From Plicaturopsis crispa FD-325 SS-3 (lineage: Eukaryota > Basidiomycota > Agaricomycetes > Amylocorticiales > Amylocorticiaceae), in NCBI GenBank assembly GCA_000827205.1, contig KN832557.1:566493-630492 (forward strand): a stretch of 64,000 bases of DNA, given 5' to 3'. Of the stretch, positions 21,888 through 33,503 are shown one piece after another; the stretch's first letter is position 1, and every line of letters begins with the position of its first letter. The translations under genes and the position numbers were made by a program. The notes under the pieces were generated by a model. That model searched no databases and was not told where the DNA came from. It was given only the letters and a program-made list of their open reading frames with translations.

Positions 21888-24226
21888 CTATGTCTCGACC
21901 TCCATACGGCCATCCGTATCGCTCTCCTCGACACCCCGTCTCCCCCGTTCTCTCCCGCGTCCACGGCCGCGCTCCTCCTCCTCCCCGTCCGCTTCACCCT
22001 CGTTCTCCCCCTCCCTGTCCCCGTCACCATCCGTAGCGCTCTCCGCAGCGTCAATGCTCGCCGGACTGGGTTCATCCTCCCCCTTCCCTGCGCCGCGCTC
22101 CTCCCCGTCGCCGAGCCCCTCCACGGGCTTCCTGTCCGCATTCCCGTCCATCTCCATCTCCATATCCTCCGGCATGCTCGCCAGCTCGCCGAAACCACTG
22201 AACTTCCGCTCATTCCCGTTCCCGAACTCGCCAAAGCCCATAAAGCCCGCTTCCTCGTGCAGCATAAGACCCATCTCGCCATCCTGCGCTGCGCCATTAG
22301 CGTTGTTAGCATTCGAGGGCGGCGAGGAGGAAGAGGTGAGGGCGAGCTGTGCCTCGAGCTCGCGATTGCGCGTCGCTTGTGCGGACACGAGCTGTTGTAG
22401 ATACCTACATACGAATATCGTTAGCACCAAATCATAGCCTTCTTTGAAGAGACGTACCTGATGTACTCGACGCTCTTCCTCAGGATCATGCCCTTGTTTG
22501 CCTTCAGCCCGCCGCCCTCAGCAGCCCCGGCTCCAGTGCCCCCATGACCCGGCGTGCCTGTCGATCCATTGGTGCTGCCCTCAGCCCCATTAGCGCTGCC
22601 GTCCTCCTCTTTCTTGGCGACGTCGCCAGAAGGTGCTGGCAAGAGCGGGAGACCGGTAAGTGGATCGGGAGTGGTGTCTGTGGGCGTCGTTCCCGATGCT
22701 GGATTGAGTGCTCGCGTCAGTATATGTAAGATCGTGCAATGTGAGACAAGAGCGTGAGGAGAGGTGACGGCGGCGGCGTCGGCCGGCGTCGAGATAGCCG
22801 AGCGCCCCCGCCGTAATCGCGCCCGTACCCCATACCCCGCATCTACGTTCGCCATAAAATAGGCTAAAACTCAAAATCGCGACATCCTCCCCAGATAACA
22901 AGAACACGACGGGAGTAAAATAATGTGAAATCGAGGCTCACCTCCCGCATCTAGCATGCATTCTGGTATCAATCCAGCCAGCTCGCCGATCTTCTCGTTG
23001 ATGTTATCCCGTCTGCGCCTTTCGACGGCGTTATGGCTCTCCCGTCGCCGCCGCCTCTTCTCCGACGCGATATCCGCTGTGCCTTTTGCTCCTGCCGCTC
23101 CCTTACCCGCATTGCCGTTGGGCAAGGAGGAGGCCGCGCGCGCCATGGAGGATGCATGTGGTAACGACGACGGATGTGGCGACGCGAGCGAGGACACGGA
23201 GACCTCGCTCGGGGACACGCCCATCCCGCCGTTCGGGTACGACGTCCCGCCAGCCGCGGCACCGTTTGGGTACGACTGGTGGAACGACGGGTGCGTGATC
23301 GACTCCGGCGTCGGCAGCGCTGGGAAGTCGGGCGGCGCGTTCGATGGGATGAACCACCCACCAGGACCGGGAGCCCCGGTGTATGGACTGCCGCGGCCGT
23401 TGTTGTTTGCGCTCTGGTACGGGCTGCCGCGCCCACCGGGGTAGTCGCCGCCGCGGCCTCCAGGAATGACAATTGCGCTGGGCCGCTGGTGGTGGACGCC
23501 GGGTGGCGGGCTCGTGCTGCTCACGCTGACCCGTCGCCGTGCGTTACGCGTCGGGCCTGCACCGCTTGAACGGCTCCTGCTCCTGCTGCGGGAGGTAGAT
23601 GTGTAGGTGTAGCTTGATGGTGGCGCATTGCCGAGATTTATAGGGTTCGAGTTTGGGTTCAGTGGGGAAGCCGGAGCGGGATGTGGGTCGTACCGCATGG
23701 ACGAGTTAAGCGCAGGTAGGGTGCTGTTTAGGTTGTAATCGTGTGGTGGTAGGGTGCTACTGTGCGACGGTAGGGAGAATTGTTGATGTTGGTGTGCGCG
23801 GTGCGAGTGATGCGTAGAGGGCGCGGATATGTCAAATATGTTGTGGGGCGGCCGGTAGGCGGTGTCGTCGCGGTAATGATCCTCGTTTCGGTAGGAGGTT
23901 GTGTTGGGATTGTGGTGATCGTGGGCATCGTAAGCGGAGTCGTGCGTGGAGCGCTCGTGGCTTTCGCCCATGAGACTAGCTAGCTCGTCGGTAAAGTCCA
24001 TGCCGCTGCCGCTGCCGCTCTTGTTGCGAAAGGCGTCAGGGAGGAAGTTGTGGGGCATACCTGCGTACGGGTCGTAGCTTTGGTTGTGGGGGTGTGGGGA
24101 GGAAGAGGAGTGGGGTGGATTGGAATCTGGCGGAGACGGGGGGTTTGCGTCGGGCGACGGCAAGTGAAAACCTTCCTGTCGGACTTGGGGCTTGTACGAG
24201 GACGGTGAGTTGAAGAAAGTGGTCAT
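21888..24226 (-). CDS. bHLH transcription factor
   Basis: Three exons (22942-24226, 22458-22698, 21888-22404) give 680 residues. The basic and helix-1 segment is RRESHNAVERRRRDNINEKI then ELAGLIPECM; the H-E-R DNA-contact residues of E-box binders are present (H of SHN, E of VER, R of RRR). A 65-residue loop rich in Gly, Thr and Pro separates it from helix 2 (LRKSVEYIRYLQQLVSAQ). The pattern resembles USF/TFEB-like factors and yeast Rtg3. The N-terminus is Ser/Pro/His-rich and low in complexity; the C-terminus is strongly acidic, then Arg/Glu-rich. The intron inside the loop is about 240 nt, long for this genome, so a small extra exon there cannot be excluded. Confidence 0.88.
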
Positions 24227-27200
24227 TTCTGACGCTCAGAGTCTAGTCTGTTCGCTCGCTGAGACCTGTGTGGGCGCCTGTAGGACGTCTCCTGTAGCAC
24301 GCCGTCGATTCTGCTACGGCACGGATAATAAGTAGAGAACTTGAAACGAAAAGTGATAGAAAAGTAGGAACAGAGATGGGCGCAGTAAGCAAAGTGGAAA
24401 GCTGGCCGAAATCTGTGCAGGTTTTATAAATTAGATTTGGAAATTGTCTTGTCCCCAGATTTCTCGACTTCGCTCGCCGACCCCGCACATCCGCGGTTCC
24501 GGGGTCCCCGCATTTTCCCCACAAACAGACATCAACAAGCCCCGCTCAGCCAAACACCCGGTTCGGTTCGTCATCGCCTTCTTCAACGGATTGTCCGACA
24601 AAAAACGGATCCCCCCCTTCAGCGCCGCACCTCCGGCCTCTGGCTGCCTCCAGCTCCTCTACCTTTGCTGCTGCTGCTTTGCGCCCCCCTCGTTTTGGTT
24701 CAGGAATTAAATAACCGATGCCTCTTCAGCCGACTGGGAACTGAGATGTGTTGACTTTAATTATCCCCGGCACCTCTACCGACGTCCAATCAAAAATGTC
24801 TGATATTCTTATGCGCGGCGCATATGTACAGCAGTGATTAGGCGTAAAGCAAATATTACTCACTTGCGCGTGTGCATCGGCCGCAGGGATGCGCTGCGGT
24901 GTTACTGCCTTGGCAGCGAGCATTTCTGGGCCTTGGCTCTGCGGCGTCCAAAGTTTTGAGGCAGGAGGAGACGCCGCAGAGGGACGTTCAGGAGCGTAAT
25001 GTTAACGGCAAATAATTGGTCCAAGGTTTAGAAACCAGCGACGAAGGACAATCACATTCCAGATCGAGCGGGGAAAGTGGCGTGCTTGACTGACGAGGTG
25101 CGCGAAATATAGATGGAGGGAGGAGACCCGGCATCTGCAGAAGAGCCGCGGAAGTGAGTCGCCGGCACAATATCCTGGGCGCTAGAAAGGCAGAACCTAA
25201 ATTGTCGTCGGCACATGTATCTGGCGCCTGCGACACGACTCCATAGACAGACAAATTACCAGCAGCTCCCACAGACATTCAGGAAGCCAATTGTTCCAGG
25301 AGCTAAAGGGGGGTTCATGGCGGCTGGGAGGGGCGGCGAAGCGTAATCCATATGACACGGAAGGTCGAGGGCGAGAAGGACGACAAAGGGCAGGAACCTG
25401 AACGGTGGGTAGCCGTGCGGCTAAGCGAGCGACGTCGAACGCGATACGCCGACCGTAGGCAGAAGGGAAGCGCGAAGGAATTACACTTCACGTCCGAAGC
25501 CATGGCGCCCCAGGCGAGAGGAATGCGGACGTTGGACAGAAGATCAGCCACTGGATAACGGGAGCCGCTGCCATTGGCCAGCGCAAGGAATATTCGAGTC
25601 GTAGATAATTATGTGTCGAAGTATGCTGGCTGGAGTGGGTCCGTCGACACTTGGGGTGCACATGGAGGGGGCTACCGTCGACATTCGTGGGCACATATAC
25701 ATGCTATGCGAACGGAGGCGAAGGCCTGTACCGTATGGGGCGACTTCACTGCCAGAGCCTTGAATCTACGAGTTCTTCGGCCTGGCATAAACCATGAGCC
25801 ATGACGTACCTACTCGTCGCCTTGCATAAAATTAAAGTAACCCGTTCATTGCGGTGAATTTTCGCGAACCGGCCGTGGTGCTTAGGTCGTTCGAAGTTGC
25901 GATGTAGTCGTTCACGTTGGAGTGCCATCTCGAGGACGAGCCGCATGGTGCGCTTCAGGGTGGCTAGGAGAAACCGTACAAATGCAAGCGGCGACGGTAT
26001 CTAGAGACGGCGAGAGACGGGAGAGCGCAGGGATGGGACCAGGACAAATACGGCAGCTACACACCTCGGGTACGTATGTTAGGCCGAGGAGCAGCTATTT
26101 TGCTAGCCTTCAGCCTTTCATTTGCATTGCCATTTTCGCACAGGAGGGAACAACGGCCGCTCGCTGTGTTCCAGAATACGCGGAGGGCATCCTGTGCGCG
26201 TTGATTTTTAGCAGTCTGAGCCGCATGGGCGCGAAGGACAGAACGCCTTTGGTGTGCCCCTGAATGACGCAGGTGGCGCGAGTCCGAATGCCAGTGGGAA
26301 AAGAGACGATATTCCAGGGTATGCAGACAGAGTCGAACCGAGCGGTGGAAGCGGTAGGCGCGGACTGCTCTCGTTCTGTCTGCGTTCCTTGGCGCCGAAC
26401 TGGGTAGGGGGAGAGGGCCAGCGCATCAGTGATGAGAGCGTCCAGAGGCGACAATCTGCGTCTTTGACGTGTAAGTATGTGTGCGCTGTCCCGGTGTGTG
26501 AGGAGTATCGCCGAAGACAATCCATGATAGGGTTTAAGCAGAGATACGTAACGTCGTGGGGTGTGCGCGAACCCGATCGATAAGTGTCCTTTGCAGACAG
26601 GGGGGATGTCGCACCGTTCGCGAAGGGGGACCGTGAGACTTGCGTGAGACTCGTCAGAAATAAGGAGATGTATGACTGGGCGAGGGGAAATACCGCACAA
26701 AAATACTGCTCGTGCGTGCTCCATGATCTTCCTTCCTCGGCCGATGACATTGGGGGTGCATGATTCGATGATATTTTCGTTGCGGGGTTTTGTTGCCTGC
26801 GATCGTCGTTCATACTTGACTGTACGCTACTCGTACTTGGGTGAGCAGTCCATCAGTACGAGCATCAATTGACTAGAAACTTTCGAAAATGAAATGGTTA
26901 CCACGTACGTATATGGCAGCGCATGGCGCTTGCTTTAAGGATGGTGCATCGTTCGGCGAGAGCCGTCATCGAGATCGCGTAGCCTTTTGTGTTCTACCGC
27001 ACCATCGATCGCACCAGTTGCCCAGTATAGGAAGCTGCAAGAACACGCCCGAGCGTCACACAAGAACCCTCAGCGGCAAAACCTGTTGCCTGGAATGAAC
27101 AAACTGCGTGCACTCACCATGCTTGCATCCTCTTCGCCGACTTGTACGACATCTCTCCGACTGACCGCGTGAAACCGCATGTCCCCCAGCCCTACATCGC

Positions 27201-28145
27201 TAGCTCTGTCGAAATGCGGGGTAAGTAAACGCGCCGGAGGAGGGGGTTGTGGGGTAAATTGTTTGATGGTGCGGCCACTAGATCCCAGCCGAGGGCGGGG
27301 ACCCCGGAGACCGCTATGCGCGGCTACTGTTGGCCGCTGAACGCTGAGCTCCATCCAGGTCGCAGGAGGCATCCGCAGGATTTTTGAGTCATCCAGTTCA
27401 AGATTCGAAGTAAACAGGAGTAATAGGTCCCTGATCGAGTTGCTGAGATTTCGCTGATGACAAGGCCGAAACGAAAGGTCAAAGAACAAGAGCGTCGCCG
27501 GAATTATCGACCGCGAGCGCAGGCGGCAGATGCGGCGGGAAACAAAACTGTGGTGAGGGAGTTGCGGAGAGGGAAGAAAGAGAGAGGGGAAAATGAGAGG
27601 TGCAGCTTATCAGCCCTTTAGTATCCTCGAGCGCTGTCGCAAGCTTCTGCGCGCAGGCTCGACCGCCCACCTGACCTGGTCACGGCAACGTACGCTCGGA
27701 TAATATGGATCAGGTGAAACGATCATAGGCTGTAATGCGAAATGAAACAGGTGGAGTAGAGGCGCGGCGAACACAAATTATCCAGCACGTTGAGTTTCCT
27801 CGGAGCAACAGCCGCGTAAATCCAACCCCCGTGAAGATCAATTGAAACGCGGTATGTTCTGGGAGGTTCACATAAAATGTTATCTGGCGCTTGCTTGCTC
27901 TTGTACTTGGCTGCATTGACGGGAAACTTCGTGGTAGCCTGTAATCGATTTGCCTCAGCCTGCAACTCAGCACGGAAACAATATTCTGCACTCATACTTA
28001 CCTCGAAGTCGATACGCGCTGATGAACTATGTCAATCAGCAAGACGACAGAAATCGAAAATTGCTGGCGACGATTTAGTGAGCTACCGTTTCTTTGTATT
28101 CGAGCACGAACCTGGCTTACATAGATTTGAATAGAAATTAAACCA
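24227..28145. other. Gap of about 3.9 kb without a supported gene
   Basis: The left 500 bases are the promoter and CT-rich leader of the bHLH gene. Beyond that, overlapping open stretches on both strands (25.3-25.8, 26.1-26.8, 27.1-27.5 kb) show no family similarity. A minus-strand stretch at 27710-28000 has a good donor (GAG|GTAAGT) and an acceptor and could be an exon of an unknown gene, but no protein family is recognised. Two copies of a GGTCTCCGGGGTCC-like motif lie at 24495-24507 and 27299-27312. Confidence 0.4.
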
Positions 28146-29170
28146 CTAGACCACGGATATATAGTTCATGCTCGTACCGTCCTGCATACGAACAATAATC
28201 AGCTTCTGTTGCCCCGGACGAGATGAGGGTTGCTTACGGGTAGTTCGTTGCTTCAAGACAACTTTCTCGCCCTCCGTCCATGCATCACTTCCTCCCCTGA
28301 TCGAATTGGCCACGAGCCATTGTTCGTATGGGCTCCTGTAGTTCATCATCATGACGAGACGAGGGTCAAAGGCATCGGTCTCCACGTCGACGAAATCATA
28401 GAGCTCGAACAGAACGACCTGTAAGGATGAGAGTGGGGAAATGATGGGAACGATGCCTTCAATGTCCTCAGTCGCTTCTTCCCAAAGTAGTCCTCTTTTT
28501 CCGTGGTACAGATATGGACTCGTAGGTGGCTTAAACTTGGAAGGAGACTGAAGTTCCATAAAGCCATGTTGTCGACAGATGCGATGTGGTTGACTTCTAG
28601 ATGTGTAAGGCATACAAAGACATGAGCTGTGGGAGACAGTGACTGGGGAGACGGTGTGAAATGGTCTTCTTGGAGGGCTAGTTTCTCGAGACGGGCGAGA
28701 CCGTTGATCTCTTCGCACCAGTTTCGGGATGCTTTCCAAAACCAATTGACACGGATCCATAGATAGAGATTCGTTGTAGCAGTGCATGCCACCAGAATGC
28801 GGTGTATCTGTGGCTGGCCACTGGTCGGAGTCCTCCCGTTTTTGTCCAACAAGCAGATGTCCTGAAAGAAGAGTGCCTTGACGTGATTGCTCAGATCTGG
28901 CCGTCCCTCTATGGTGCGCGCGAAAAGTCCGCAGTGGTCGATGGTCTGATTCAGCGTCACTACCTCATATAACATCGGGAGTGATCCTGCGTAGAATATC
29001 AGATACAAAAAACTAAACATACATGAAATGACTCGCCACTCGCTGAGGTAGCGCGCGACAATTACTAATTGGAGCATATCTGGGCGATGTCGTCTCGCTG
29101 CGATCTCGAATATCATGCGCTCGAGTTCGAGTGGGAAACGAGGAAACGACCCCGATGGGACGGACGCCAT
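28146..29170 (-). pseudogene. Second F-box-like family member, probably damaged
   Basis: Paralog of the gene at 10889-11854. Shared blocks are FPLELERMIFEIAARRHRP, LVIVARYLSEW, LPMLYEVVTL, FTPSPQSL, THVF-type LTHLEV, DPRLVMMMN and WTEGEKVVLKQR. The N-terminal two thirds read in one frame and the C-terminal part (from EEATEDIEG at about 28495 to the stop at 28146) reads in another, with no donor-acceptor pair between them, which indicates a 1-base frameshift. At the site of the paralog's intron the donor GT is GC and the stretch stays open, with one extra base in the next exon. Either the copy is decaying or the assembly has an error near 28480. The start used is the first in-frame ATG before the F-box-like motif. 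Confidence 0.6.
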
Positions 29171-29414
29171 TGCCGTTACCACGGTGTCGATTTGCGGACT
29201 GTCTTCTGCTGAGCAGACAAAGGGCACGTCAACTCTCGAGGTTCGGAACCGTGAAGCATCGCAACCTTCCAATATTCCAATAGTGTCAAAAGAGCGACAT
29301 CGAGGGAGGCACTGAGTCAGTCGTTGAGGACGGAGAGTTCCGCTGCCCTGCCCAAGGAAGAGTCGTAACTGGAGAGGACAAAACTCGAAGTGGCGCTGGC
29401 AAGATCGTGAAGTG

Positions 29415-29446
29415 GACTCAACGCCTGAAATAACGTTATGTAAGCA
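29415..29446 (-). promoter_or_regulatory. Conserved bipartite element, copy B
   Basis: GACTCAACGCCTGAAAT followed at the same distance as in the other copies by TTATGTAAGC. It lies about 245 bases before the start codon of the minus-strand F-box-like copy. Confidence 0.45.
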
Positions 29447-29927
29447 AATTCGACCATTTTTGGGACTCGGAAGCTCGGAATTCTACGCGCGCAGCCGCAC
29501 GGTCTTTACCGGTTGACCCACGACATCCAACACCATTTTTCTTGGTATCTGTCCCGGAGGTCTTTTGAACGTTTTGTATTTCTTGGCAAATTCAAATTCC
29601 ACACTAGTCCGGCTCAGAATATCGGCATCATGGAACACCGGTTCGGTAGTACGAAGGAGGACTATGCTTGCCGTCCGGGATGAGGTGGGTGTCGACACGG
29701 ACACCTAGTAGGTGAGAGTCCTTTTTGCGGTACTTGTCCCAAATTCTCACAAAAACTAACGCTCGGCCAATGCCAGCCATTCACGAGCTGTCGAAGCTAG
29801 GACGACCTGCTATTCCGTTCAGACTTCCTTATTTCCGTGTGCAGAGTCGTATCGCCGAAGTCAACTCGTCTCAGGATATGACACGGAAAAGCAAGCCGGG
29901 CTCTAGTGGTACAGTGCTGGACGACGG

Positions 29928-29933
29928 TATAAA
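29928..29933 (+). promoter_or_regulatory. TATA box of the tyrosinase-like gene
   Basis: TATAAA, 128 bases before the ATG. A likely leader intron follows (30001-30049, donor GTGGGT, branch CTAAC, acceptor TTGCAG), which explains the distance. The second TATAAAA at 30020 lies inside that intron and is less likely to act as the promoter. Confidence 0.5.
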
Positions 29934-30060
29934 GGCGAGTTGATTTTTTGAGGATGTTCATTGCAACAACTGCCTTCATACAAAGCAACTCCTCCTCAAA
30001 GTGGGTCTCTCAAGATGGCATATAAAATAAAACTAACTACTTATTGCAGGTCCAGTTGCG

Positions 30061-31208
30061 ATGTTCTCTCTCACCAAATCGACTGCCTTGCTCGCGCTTT
30101 TGGGGATCGCGTCGGTCGCCGACGCGTCTCCGGCATGCTCGAAGCCTGCCGTGCGCAAGAACTGGGAGACACTGTCTAAGCCCGAGAAGACAGACTTCCT
30201 CAACTCCATCAAGTGCCTCGCGAAATTGCCGCACAACCCCAACCTCAAAACGACGTTCAACCCGGAGGGCTTGCCCCAGCGCAACGAGTCCGGCAGCTTC
30301 TACGACGACATCATCTTCATGCACATGGACATCAGTCCGCCCATGCACACCCAGGGCCTCTTCCTGCCCTGGCACCGCTGGTACATCAACGCGTTTGAGG
30401 GCGCGCTGAAGGAGAAGTGCGGTTTCAAGGGTACTTTGCCCTACTGGGACTGGACGAAGGATGCTGGCGACTTCGAGCACGCCTCTGTCTACATGGACGA
30501 TGACGAAGAGAGCGGCTTCGGTGGATGGGGTGACCCCAACCAGGACTTCCAGATTACGACCGGCGCGTTCAAAGACTTCGTGAGTTTCCTCGCATTGCAC
30601 GGGCGATACATGTACTAACGACATATATTCAGCACGTCTCTTACCCCAACTACCACCGCGTCCGCCGTAACTTCACTCTCCAGCCGTACTTCCCGCTCAA
30701 CCGCAGCGAGTACCCCATCGCCGACCTCAAGGCCAACGAGACGTTCTCGGCCACCGAGGTGCAGCGCATGATTGGTGACTTCGACGGGGACTACCAGGCC
30801 ATGTCGCAGTACATCGACGCTGAACAGGGCGCGCGCTGGGCCGTGCACTTGATCGCCGGCGGTGACTTCGCGGATGCATGCCCCACCAACGCAGTGGGCT
30901 GCACCCCGGACACCAAGTGGTCGGCTAACGACCCCCTCTTCTGGATCCACCACGCCTTCCTCGACAAGGTAGACGTTTAGCGCGATTGAAGCAGAGTCAA
31001 GTGCATTGCTAACTTTACTGTGACTCAGATCTGGTTCGACTGGCAAAACCACAACGTCAAGGACAACTTCCACACGTTCGCCCCCGGAGAGACCGCAAAG
31101 AACACCACTCTGGACTCGATGATGGTTTCTGACGGGATGTTCACGGCCGCCAAGTTCGGAGATGTCATCGACACGAAGGGTGGCTTCCTCTGCTACACTT
31201 ACGAGTAA
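30061..31208 (+). CDS. Secreted small tyrosinase-like protein
   Basis: Three exons (30061-30579, 30633-30968, 31029-31208) encode 344 residues with a signal peptide (MFSLTKSTALLALLGIASVADA). The tyrosinase type-3 copper domain is clear: CuA ligands in FMHMD, MHTQG and FLPWHRW, and the last CuB ligand in NDPLFWIHHAFLDK. The middle CuB region reads RWAVHLIAGGDF and has a single histidine where the short fungal tyrosinases usually have two (VHATGHFTIGGD-like), so CuB looks incomplete. Two N-glycosylation sites, NFT and NRS, are near the middle. Such enzymes oxidise phenols to quinones; here activity is uncertain. Codon use is strongly GC-ending and biased, suggesting high expression. Confidence 0.9.
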
Positions 31209-31920
31209 ATGGTAAATCATAATAATTGGTGCGCTGCCTTTTCATTGTGTGTACCTTGCTTGATTGATGACCATTTCTCCTGTAGTTATAGCGCTCGATG
31301 CGCCTGGTTTTGTTTTCGGTTTCACTACCCCAGGGACACCCTTTGCCGCGCAGATTCGCAGTAGAGAGTAGTTATGAAGTTTTATACGAATTTGTTCCCG
31401 CCAAGATCTTATGTTCAACGGATGTCAATTGATGATAATTAACGTCTACCGCGAGAGCTAGAGTTTTCCAAGATACTCGGTGCTGCGTGTAGTAGGAATG
31501 CGGAGAGAAACAGGCGGGCCGCTGACGGACACTAGATCGTCCACGCAAGGGAACGAGTTGTGTATGAATTTCGCCGAATCTTGGGCTCCGCGAATCCTTT
31601 TGCGAGATCGAAGGGATATCGCAAAGCAAAGCCTGAGGCGCAAAGGGCTGGCATATATATTACCATCGCGGCTAGATTCGCTCGTGGCAGAGCAAGATAC
31701 TAATGGACTGGTTCATATGATCAAATACTTAGCAGGGTCTCGACAGCATGCATACTGTACTCACCAGTCTCGCGCGACAAAACTACACACGATAATTGGT
31801 GCAAAGGCCTTGCAGGTGGTCGGCGTCAACGGCTACGACTCGGATGTCTGGTGGCTGAGCGTCAGCAGGCGACTTTTCCGCGGCAAAAACAAGAGGCATG
31901 CGAGATCTGAATCTTAGACA

Positions 31921-31961
31921 CCCACCTCCTCGAGGTGGGGATAGCCCCCCGGTCTCCGGGG
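31921..31961. repeat. Two tandem hairpins with GC-rich stems
   Basis: First hairpin CCCACCTC-CTC-GAGGTGGG (31921-31939), second CCCCGG-TCT-CCGGGG (31947-31961). Both stems are perfect. They may be a transcription end signal, a structured RNA or a mobile-element end; none can be chosen from sequence alone. Confidence 0.6.
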
Positions 31962-32289
31962 TCCGGATTTAGCCACATTCGCGATATGTGGCAGGAGACA
32001 GCTCAAACTTGTTCTGTATAACACAAACCTATACACATGTCGGTGCCGTTAAATGCAGAAAAAGAATAGGATCTCAGTGGTACCGAAATACCCGCGGTTT
32101 TGTGCTGTGTAGAACGAACGAAACGGCGATGAAGCTGTGAGGAAAATATGGTGACACGTGACTCCATCGACTGACGCGCGTCGCCGTTTGCAAGTCGTTT
32201 CGACACCACACTGGCACGACAACGTTATGTTCCCCGTCCCATGATATACTTCACTCCGGGAAACTGATAGTGCTGCGCGATAGGTCGGG

Positions 32290-32640
32290 ACTACAATGCC
32301 ATGCGGATTCTGTGCTCGTTCTGGTATCAGGGAGTGCGGCGAGGTCTTTTTGGAAGTACAACATGCGCGAACATATCCAGACCGTGCATCCGGACGGTTA
32401 CTCGTGCAACAACATTGAGGACGGCGTCCTCCTCCCCTCGGACCTAGCCCTTGCAATGTTCATCACCGTGGAGGAGGAACAGCGCATTGGGATACCGAAG
32501 GAAAATTCCCCCGAAACCCGTCCTCCCGTCGCCTCCTCCCAATCCAGCATCTGCGCGAGGAACCAAGCGGTCTCAACCAGCCTCAGCTACGGTTGCAAGC
32601 CGTCAACGGACTCGTCGTTAGCGCGATCCTGCGCACCGTG
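32290..32640 (+). pseudogene. Fragment of a C2H2-like zinc-finger protein
   Basis: One frame has MPCGFCARSG (a Cys-x2-Cys knuckle) and an overlapping frame continues FWKYNMREHIQTVHPDGYS, followed by LPSDLALAMFITVEEEQRIG and IPKE. This block order (Cys knuckle, WKYNM..HI...HP, then a LP..L..AM.I..EE..GIP segment) is what I recall from a zinc-finger family frequent in agaricomycete genomes. Here the Cys part and the His part are in different frames and little flanking protein remains, so it is a remnant. The link to the family is from memory and unverified. Confidence 0.4.
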
Positions 32641-33072
32641 ACGAGTCGGACTGCTTTTTTCACCCTTGTTTGTGATACCTACAACTTCATCTTATAATTC
32701 ATTCCTATCTCCGTAAAAACTGTTCATCGTTTTCACTAATCTTTCTCTACCTAGCACAGCATATCTTACCTTATTATAATGTGCATTCACCTCACACTTT
32801 ACGCCGTACGCTTCGACGCCGTCTTTAACTTTCGACTACTGTCGGACTACATAGAGTACTTCATATGTGACTTTAAGCCGTCGTTTCGAGTACTTCAAAC
32901 ATGTAGTCGTATTCAGATCTATGCATACTGACAGCATGTTGCTGTTACTTTCCACTGTCCTACGTAGGTCCTAGCACTGGTATGTTCTCTGCACTGAGAC
33001 TGCAGCGAGCGTGCAAAGATCCAGAGATCTGACACGCGCGTCGGCAAGCCCAACTAGGAAGGACTATGTACC

Positions 33073-33108
33073 TACCCCCAGTCTCCGGGGTCCTCAAAAC
33101 TTTTGAGG
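33073..33108. repeat. Hairpin pair related to the one at 31921
   Basis: CCCCCAGTCTCCGGGGTCC at 33075-33093 matches 18 of 19 bases of CCCCCGGTCTCCGGGGTCC at 31946-31964, in the same orientation. It is followed directly by a perfect palindrome CCTCAAAA-C-TTTTGAGG (33092-33108). Confidence 0.5.
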
Positions 33109-33503
33109 TGCGTGTCGAGAAATCTGTTACTGCACCCCTCTTGGGCAAAAACATGAGCTGAACACTCGGAGGAGTGCAATGCATGATTCGACGGGGAAAA
33201 CTTGTGGCAAGCGAGGGCTGGGTGGTAAAGGGAGTAGAAAATTGGTGTTTAACGTGCATTTAGAGATATGCTGACCGTAGGCAGGGTCCAAATGCTCAGC
33301 ACGCAGCGTCGTCTACGACTGCCATACATTCACGTCGAAATGGATGCCATGCCAGTCAGGCCCAGTCCATGTAGCATCGTGTGTAGCATCATGAAACAAG
33401 TGATGTAGTCGAAAAAAACAATTGTGATGATCATGAGCGCCGAAAGAGAAAGACGCGAGCGGATGTGCACCGCCGCCTCGTCAAGGCTTGCCTTCTGACC
33501 ACC

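Larger units (their letters stand above)
29171..30060. other. Divergent intergenic region
   Basis: Contains the 30-bp element (29415-29446) upstream of the F-box-like copy and the promoter of the tyrosinase-like gene (TATAAA at 29928-29933, probable leader intron 30001-30049). Nothing else is recognised. Confidence 0.5.
31209..33503. other. Gene-poor region of about 2.3 kb
   Basis: Contains two pairs of hairpins (31921-31961 and 33073-33108) that share a GTCTCCGGGGTCC core, and between them a zinc-finger-like remnant (32290-32640). A very AT-rich stretch of short motifs runs from 32660 to 32950. No intact gene is supported. Confidence 0.5.

Noticed and set aside
26300-26345. tRNA-like GGTTCGA on the minus strand
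   Set aside because: The bases around it do not pair into a T-arm and no acceptor or anticodon arm can be formed.
26110-26813. Long overlapping minus-strand open stretches
   Set aside because: Two frames are open at once, with no family similarity or codon pattern; this fits a GC-related artefact rather than a gene.
27710-28000. Candidate exon on the minus strand with a good splice donor
   Set aside because: Frame, donor and acceptor look fair, but no partner exon or recognisable protein was found.
30037-31220. Long open stretches opposite the tyrosinase gene
   Set aside because: They mirror the coding exons and arise from strong GC-ending codon bias on the plus strand.
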